64,000 nt of DNA from NCBI RefSeq assembly GCF_040939455.1, contig NC_134109.1:52976001-53040000 (forward strand). Reading direction: 5' to 3'. This document shows, one piece after another, positions 58,073 to 64,000 of the stretch (the stretch's first letter is position 1; every line of letters starts with the position of its first letter). A program made the translations under genes and the position numbers. Origin of the DNA: Microcebus murinus (taxonomy: Eukaryota; Chordata; Mammalia; Primates; Cheirogaleidae). The notes below the pieces were generated by a model, which was not told where the DNA came from, searched no databases, and saw only the letters and a list, made by a program, of their open reading frames with translations.

Positions 58073-58440
58073 GGACTGGCACTGTGGCTCACGCCTGTAA
58101 TCACAGCACTCTAATCCTAGCACTCTGGGAGGCCAAGGCAGGTGGATCGCTCAAGGTCAGGAGTTCAAAAGCAGCCTGTGCAAGAATGAAGCCCTGCCTC
58201 TACTAAAAAAAAAAAAAAATAGAAAGAAATTAATTGGCCAATAAAAGTATTTAGAAAAAATGAGCTGGGCATAGTGGTGCTGCCTGGAGTCCCAGGTACT
58301 CGAGAGGCTGAGGCAGGAGGATCGCTTGAGCCCAGGAGTTTGAGGTTGCTGTGAGCTGCTGACGTCAAGACACTCTAGCCCAGGCAGCAAAGTGAGACTG
58401 TCTCAAACAAAAGCAAAAACAAAAACAAAAACAAAAAAAA
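58073..58440 (+). mobile_element. Alu SINE, strepsirrhine type, with small internal duplication
   Basis: Starts GGACTGGCACTGTGGCTCAC. Near 58100-58130 the piece TAATCACAGCACTC is followed by TAATCCTAGCACTC, a short tandem duplication of the box-B-adjacent Alu segment. The linker GAAATTAATTGGCCAATAAAAG is strepsirrhine-type. The tail is (AAAAC)n. Confidence 0.9.
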
Positions 58441-60786
58441 CAGAGCAAGAAGTAGGTGCAATTATGCTTCACAGCACCACCTATAAGCTCTTGCCTCATT
58501 CCGACTCCACCAAAAACAAAGCAAACAGCTTTCTAATTTAAGTTCCCCAAAGAGTAATCTACTATTTATCCTCGATTTGGTAAAAAATAAAGAAACAGAA
58601 TAATAAGGTCATAATCAGCAAAGAAATTCTGATCATTTTAATTTAAAATATAAATAGTTTTATTTAAAAGTCTACACCTCAACATTTATTAGGCAATAAA
58701 GGTAGTAGCCTGTCTTGTATCCTCATCTGTATCACTATGTGTCATCTACAGGAGGAAGTAATGAAATTTGATAAAATCTTGTTCATTTAAAAAATACCCT
58801 TAATTATTTGCTACAGAGAAAAACCATTAAATATAATTGAAACTATAGTTTCTAAACATATATGGTACTTATATGTATGCTTAAAGTAGTAATAGAATCT
58901 TTGAAATCAATGTTAACAGGGATAAATATTATAAAGTGAAAGCAAAATGCTTTACTTAAGGTCATTTTAGAATTTTGAAATGCTGAGTGAGGTAAACTTT
59001 TATAATCTTAAATAAACTTGATGCCAATGAAGTTTAAAGTCAGTTCTTCAAAATCATCAATCATAGTAGAAAAATAATGTTATATGAAACAGAAAAAAAA
59101 CACTTTTTATAAACAGTTCTTTAATTACTTCAAAGCAAATAAAGTTTACAAAGTAAAACAAAGAAAATAGAGATTATTTAAGTCAAATACTTAAATATCT
59201 TTTCTTTGTCATTTAAAATGCCACTGTAGGATACAGTGTTATTAATAAGTCTTTCTATGGAGGAAAAAAAAACAAAATTTTTTGAACAGTTACATAAATT
59301 AATATTTGTTTAATTTCAATGGCTTTTGGAACATTTACTATATTAAAAGTATATTTTAAATCTCCAAAATCGGAATTTAGTAAGTAGCATTTTCTCTGCT
59401 CAACTTATGATCATACCAGGATCATACCTACTATTAACAGCTATTAACATTTCTTGAAAATATATTTTAAATAGTTTACAAAAGGCTCATCTAATTTTTT
59501 TCAAAGTGTTTTTACTACATTTATAGCAAATATAAATTGGTTTTACATTTTTAGAATGACCATTCTATTTATTTCTTTGGACTTTACATAAAGTAATTAT
59601 GTGTTACCTTGAATAAAATGACTGTGGTTGAAGAAACTCATAGAATGATGCTTGAATATATCTACATGTTAAAGAGGACATGCAATAATATCATGCAATT
59701 TTCATACTAATAAAGTCATTTTTATCTAGACGTGCCAATTAGAATCAGTTAGGCAGATTTTCTAAATATACCTCACCTTACACTTTTCTTTGTGATTTAA
59801 GAGGTTTGTGTGGGCATCTACTTGGCTGGATGTGTGTTAAAACTCCATCCTTAACTAACAGAAACCAAGCAGCTTGTTTGAGCACTTGATGAAATATTTC
59901 ATAAAAAGAAATGATAAGATCATTATTCAGATAAGAATGCAATACTGAGCAACTCCACATTGGAAAAACCAAGTACTGTTTTGTGATGTGTAAATAAAAA
60001 CATCTCTCTTTGAAGTTCACCCTAAGTAAGACCTACACAACAATTTCTGGGCTGTCTAGAGAAAGCATAAGGTTATTAGCTCATATTGATTTGAAAGGAA
60101 TGATAATACTGTTACCAAGCCAGCTTCTGCATCCTTGGTGCTTTTTTTAGAGAAACATATTCAATTATCGGTCATGCCACACTTGGCTTCCTCTTTAAGA
60201 TTGACTGCGTTATATTGCACCAATTTGGATGCACCCCATTGCCTCTGCTCTGAGAGTCTCACAGGGAGGTGTAGTAACAAAAGCCATGCTAACCTTGCAA
60301 AAGGACACTCCCCAAAATTACTGTTAACAACCATTGGCTATACTGCAAACTATTACCTCTATCTAAACTATTACACTCATCAATTCATAGAAAATTATTT
60401 GATCCTTGGTTATTACTATTTAAGATGTAAAAATTAAAAAGAAAGAAAGGGCAGACCCATTATATTGAGTTATGATTTTCTCCAGACAATGGCAAAATTG
60501 AAACTTATGCTTGAATATAACAAATAAAATTCTGAAGACCACTAACTTTTGAAGAATTAGGCCATTATTTATGGTGATGAATATGACTGCATTAGATCAA
60601 CCTATTTCACATTAACTTATGCTTAAAGTAAATACATATTTATTGAGAATTTACCTTGTATTTATGTTTGCCTTGCAAATTAGTATGCAAAATGTAATCT
60701 TATTCAGTATCAAAAAACCCTCATTTTCTTGTGATTAATCTTCAAATGATTGATAATCAATATGATGTTATTAATTGTTCTATAAG
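58441..60786. other. AT-rich intergenic DNA
   Basis: No gene or named repeat; frames at 59778-60020 and 60135-60437 have no resemblance to known families. Confidence 0.5.
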
Positions 60787-60885
60787 ACAATAGTTTCTAT
60801 ACATGGTGTGAATCAGCATCACCTAGAGAATATGTATAATATAGAACCTATGAGTCCTCCCTTCAGATTCTGACCAAACATGCTA
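60787..60885 (+). repeat. MER5-type hAT fossil
   Basis: TAGTTTCTATACATGGTGTG followed by AATCAGCATCACCTAGAGAA and CCTCCCTTCAGATTCTGACC follows MER5A (consensus CAGAATCACCTGGAGGG, then CAGAGTTTCTGATTC). Non-autonomous, ancient. Confidence 0.6.
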
Positions 60886-61038
60886 AAAGTAAATTCAACC
60901 TTCTCAAAAATATTCAAAATATTTATAGGGAGTATTAATGCACAGACAGGTGATGAAATTTACTGTTTTAAATCTCTTTTTAAACTGGAACTGAGATTTT
61001 ATTTATGTTTATATGATACACTGTATTTTATATTTCTT

Positions 61039-61316
61039 TTTTTTTCTTCCTTTTATTTCATCATATTATGGGGGTACAAATATTGTTAGGGTTACAAATA
61101 TTGCCCCTCCCCCCTGCCTCCCCCCACCATGTGCCAGAGATTCAAGCGTGTCCAATCCCCCATAGGTGCGCACCGCACACATTATGTAAGTACACACCCT
61201 TCTCCTCCTCCCCTCTCCCGCCTGCCCACCACCCGATGAAAAGTTTCTTTTTTCTTTTTTGTTTGTTTGTTTGTTTGTGGGTTTTTTTGACATTTTGGTT
61301 ACATTGTATATCTTTG
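61039..61316 (-). mobile_element. 5'-truncated L1 3' UTR, second subfamily
   Basis: T-rich tail, TCATATTATGGGGGTACAAA, GTTAGGGTTACAAATATTGC, the C-rich tract CCCCTCCCCCCTGCCTCCCC, a (GTTT)n stretch at about 61258-61278 and TTTTGGTTACATTGTATATC at the right. Target duplication TATATTTCTT at 61029-61038 and 61317-61326. Close relative of 38483-38757. Confidence 0.8.
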
Positions 61317-61326
61317 TATATTTCTT

Positions 61327-63299
61327 AAAGACAATTGATAGGGGTTTTCTCTTTCTTTCAGCTTTACATAGTCTATATTTCACTAAAATTGAGAAGTTGA
61401 AATTTTAGCATAACTTATCAAAATTAATTCTATTTAATAAAGCAATTGTGCCATATGGTATGTGAAACATGGTTAAATACGTGACATTAAAATGGTATTT
61501 TCACAGTTGAGTTCCCAAACAACTTATTAAAAATGTTATAGTATTAATGTTTTAGAAGTTATTTCAAGCTAAAAAAAAGATGAAACCTTAAAAATAATTT
61601 TATGAAAATAAAATATTATAACATTAATGTTACAATACAATACTAATTCATGAAATATGAAAATATTATGGACAAACTATATAAAAAGTGTGTATACCAT
61701 TCTAAATAAAATGTAAAAATTAAGCAATATAACAAATAACATTAAACCTTGACAACCTTAATTGTAGTCCAGTAGTTAATAATAAAAATTATTAACACAG
61801 TTATTTCATAAAAAGTTTTAAAAATAAGGCAAACTATCATCTCCATGAATGTGAAAATGGCATCTGATAATCTTTTTTTGAAATATTTCATATTTAAAAA
61901 CACAACACAGAAAAGAGGAAACTAGTTTATAAACAAAATTTTAAAAATTAAAAAAAAAATCATTCTAAATACAAATCACATAGATTTTAATTGAATGGAT
62001 AATAAAGAGTACTTCTTCTTATCAAAATTATTATTAAGATTGTCATAAAGGCATAATTTCATACAATGAAATAATGCACATATGGAGAAGTAAATTTGAT
62101 TTTGTCTATGATATGGTTTTATGTCTGCTAGAAAGCTCTAATGTTCTAAGAATAACAAAAGAAATGGATTAACATTTGAGATAAATTTAAAATATGTAAA
62201 TTCTGTGTTAATATAAATATGTAAAATTCAATGATACTGTTTCTCCTTAGCAATAAAGATGTAAAAATCAACGTGGAAAATTTTCTTTCAACAGTGACAA
62301 AATTATGAAATTCCCAGTTATAAAATGTAAAACAACTATAATACTTCATTGAAAAATATAAAACAAAATGTGAAAATAAAGGAAAAATACACATTCTTAG
62401 CTAGAAAGATTTATTATTATAGACTATTAATTCTCTAAGTTATTGCAATATAATTACAATATTTTATCTTGTGTACAAAGATTTTAAATTTTATTGAATT
62501 AATGAAAACTTTAGAAAAGTTGAGGAAATTATGAACAAAATCAAAGAATGGAGAGCTAATCCCTATAATGTAACAAAAATGGTATTGCCATACTAATAAT
62601 ATTTAGCTAATCCAGAAACAGATCCAGTTATATATGAGATGTTAATATATACCAGAAATCGTGATTTTTATCTATAAGAAAAACACTTTAGTACATGCTG
62701 ATAACAAATTGACACTTTTAGGAGAACAGTAAAGACTATTCCTGAATTTTACCCTATTTAAAAACAATTTATTGTAAATAATTTTGGATTTAAATGTAGA
62801 AAACATTTATTAAAATTACCTATTAGATATATGACCCAGGAATGACAATCTTAGTTGAGAGATAGATGGACTTAATTATATCACAAGCTTTTGTGTGATT
62901 AGAAATTCAACATATGCCTTTTGTAAAAACAAAGCACAGATGATAAAGTTGAAAAATATATTTGTAATGCATATACCAGTTAGCTTTTATAAATTTAAAA
63001 TAAATAAGCAAATAAAATATCCAAAAATATATAGGAAAATATGTGATTATGAAATTTACAAAAGAGCAAATAAAAAAGACAGACAACATTAAAGGTTGCC
63101 CAGGTGTACTGGTAATTAGGGAAAAGCAGCTTAGAGATAAAATTTATTATTACATTACAGTAAAGATAAATGAACTTCCCATGTAATTTCTATGCATATA
63201 TATGAAGGAAAATGTGGAACGATACACTGATATTTTTATATGATTAGCTCAGGGAGATGGGATGTTTCAACTGAGATGATTAACATTCTGTTTTATATA
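61327..63299. other. AT-rich intergenic DNA
   Basis: Nothing recognised; composition very AT-rich. Confidence 0.55.
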
Positions 63300-63420
63300 T
63301 CATACTGTATTCATTCAAAAAATATTGCTGATTCCTGTTGTAAGCTGTTTACTCTTCTATTTGCTGAGAATAGAGCCATGAAATAAAGGTACAAAAATGA
63401 TTGCCAAGAGCAATGACTAT
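63300..63420 (-). repeat. Possible L2/MIR 3' end, antisense
   Basis: TTCATTCAAAAAATATTGCTGA, then ACTCTTCTATTTGCTGAGAATAGAG, fits the antisense L2 terminus (TTCATTCAACAAATATTTATTGA ... GGGATACAGC). Diverged. Confidence 0.4.
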
Positions 63421-63868
63421 AACAAGATAAATATAATATAATATATATATATAATGTTCAGTATTAGTACATGCATGTTACACAATTGTAATATAAAATA
63501 TGAAAGAAAATGGAATATATAATTTCATCATTAAAATAGATAAATAATAGAATACCAAATGGTATGTGTCATTTTAAAATATTTTCATCATTTCTTTTTC
63601 CCTCTTCAAATTACAGTGCTGGGTTATATACAGATCAACTTTAAGAACTTACAAAAGCAACCAGTTTCCATTGCTTCTCACCATTGACCATGGCTGATAT
63701 TGTTCAAGTATGTTACAAGCTACAGAATGTTAGGGTTTTAGTTGTCTATGTAAGTCCAGGCATGTCTTCCACAGTTAATTCTTTAACATCTTGATTTCTC
63801 TTCACTGTTGCACATTGGCAGATGACAGCCATGCTGAAAGCCTGGTCAAGAGTGTTTTTATATTTGGA

Positions 63869-64000
63869 TTTTTTTTTTTTTTTTGAGACAGAGTCTCGCT
63901 TGTTGCCCAGGCTAGAGTGAGTGCCGTGGCATCAGCCTAGCTCACAGCAACCTCAAACTCCTGGGCTCAAGCAATCCTTCTGCCTCAGCCTCCCAAGTAG
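63869..64000 (-). mobile_element. Alu SINE, antisense, cut by window end
   Basis: Poly-T of 16, then GAGACAGAGTCTCGCTTG and the right arm in reverse up to CTCCCAAGTAG at the last base. CpGs (TCTCGCTT, GTGCCGTGG) remain, so it is relatively young. The left arm lies beyond the window. Confidence 0.95.

Noticed and set aside
58157..58390. 77-aa and 67-aa minus-strand frames
   Set aside because: Typical antisense Alu frames.

Overview
This window is mammalian nuclear DNA, almost certainly from a strepsirrhine primate and most likely a lemur. Several Alu copies (6614-6944, 21301-21647, 58073-58440) carry an A/T-rich linker with ATTAATTGGCCAA between the two arms, a form I associate with strepsirrhine Alus. 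The young L1 copies end in a G-rich 3' UTR followed by CCCCCATAATATGCC and a poly(A), unlike simian L1s. The species call is inference from repeat structure, not a database result.

I find no host protein-coding gene, exon, tRNA, rRNA or CpG-island promoter. The window is an AT-rich gene desert whose recognisable content is transposable elements. All the long open frames belong to L1, hAT, mariner or Tigger elements or are antisense shadows of them.

Layout. At 1-1245 there is plain AT-rich DNA. At 1246-8960 lies a four-level nest: an old minus-strand L1M, a 6.7 kb hAT transposon inside it (2186-8876, imperfect 8-bp target duplication), a 5'-inverted lemur L1 inside the hAT (3937-7942), and an Alu inside that L1 (6614-6944, perfect 15-bp duplication). 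At 8960-20000 there are an old Alu, an L1, a Tigger-like element, a MIR, and an Hsmar1-type mariner that itself carries a short L1 tail. At 20080-23940 there are an unclassified LTR-like block, an Alu, an old L1, a MIR, a 400-bp TA-flanked MITE and L1 3' ends. At 27073-28663 there is a second 5'-inverted L1. From 29776 to 40560 there are short L1 ends, L2/MIR fossils and an old L1 3' UTR interrupted by two nested L1 tails.

The main element is a full-length minus-strand L1 at 41214-47749, with a GC-rich 5' UTR, a 301-codon ORF1 and an ORF2 that stays in one frame over 1,291 codons but carries four premature stops. The remainder (47763-64000) is mostly unannotatable AT-rich DNA. It holds a Tigger1 fragment, a tiny 5'-inverted L1 (52185-52372), MIR and MER5 fossils, two Alus and another L1 3' UTR.

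How the parts relate: the L1 ORF1 and ORF2 products are the machinery that also mobilises Alu, and nearly every younger insertion here shows the target duplications and A-tails of that process. The DNA transposons are older cut-and-paste relics with decayed transposases. I did not find a convincing undescribed biological system. The most rewarding items are the datable nests, the twin-primed insertions, the near-intact L1 and the TA-flanked MITE.
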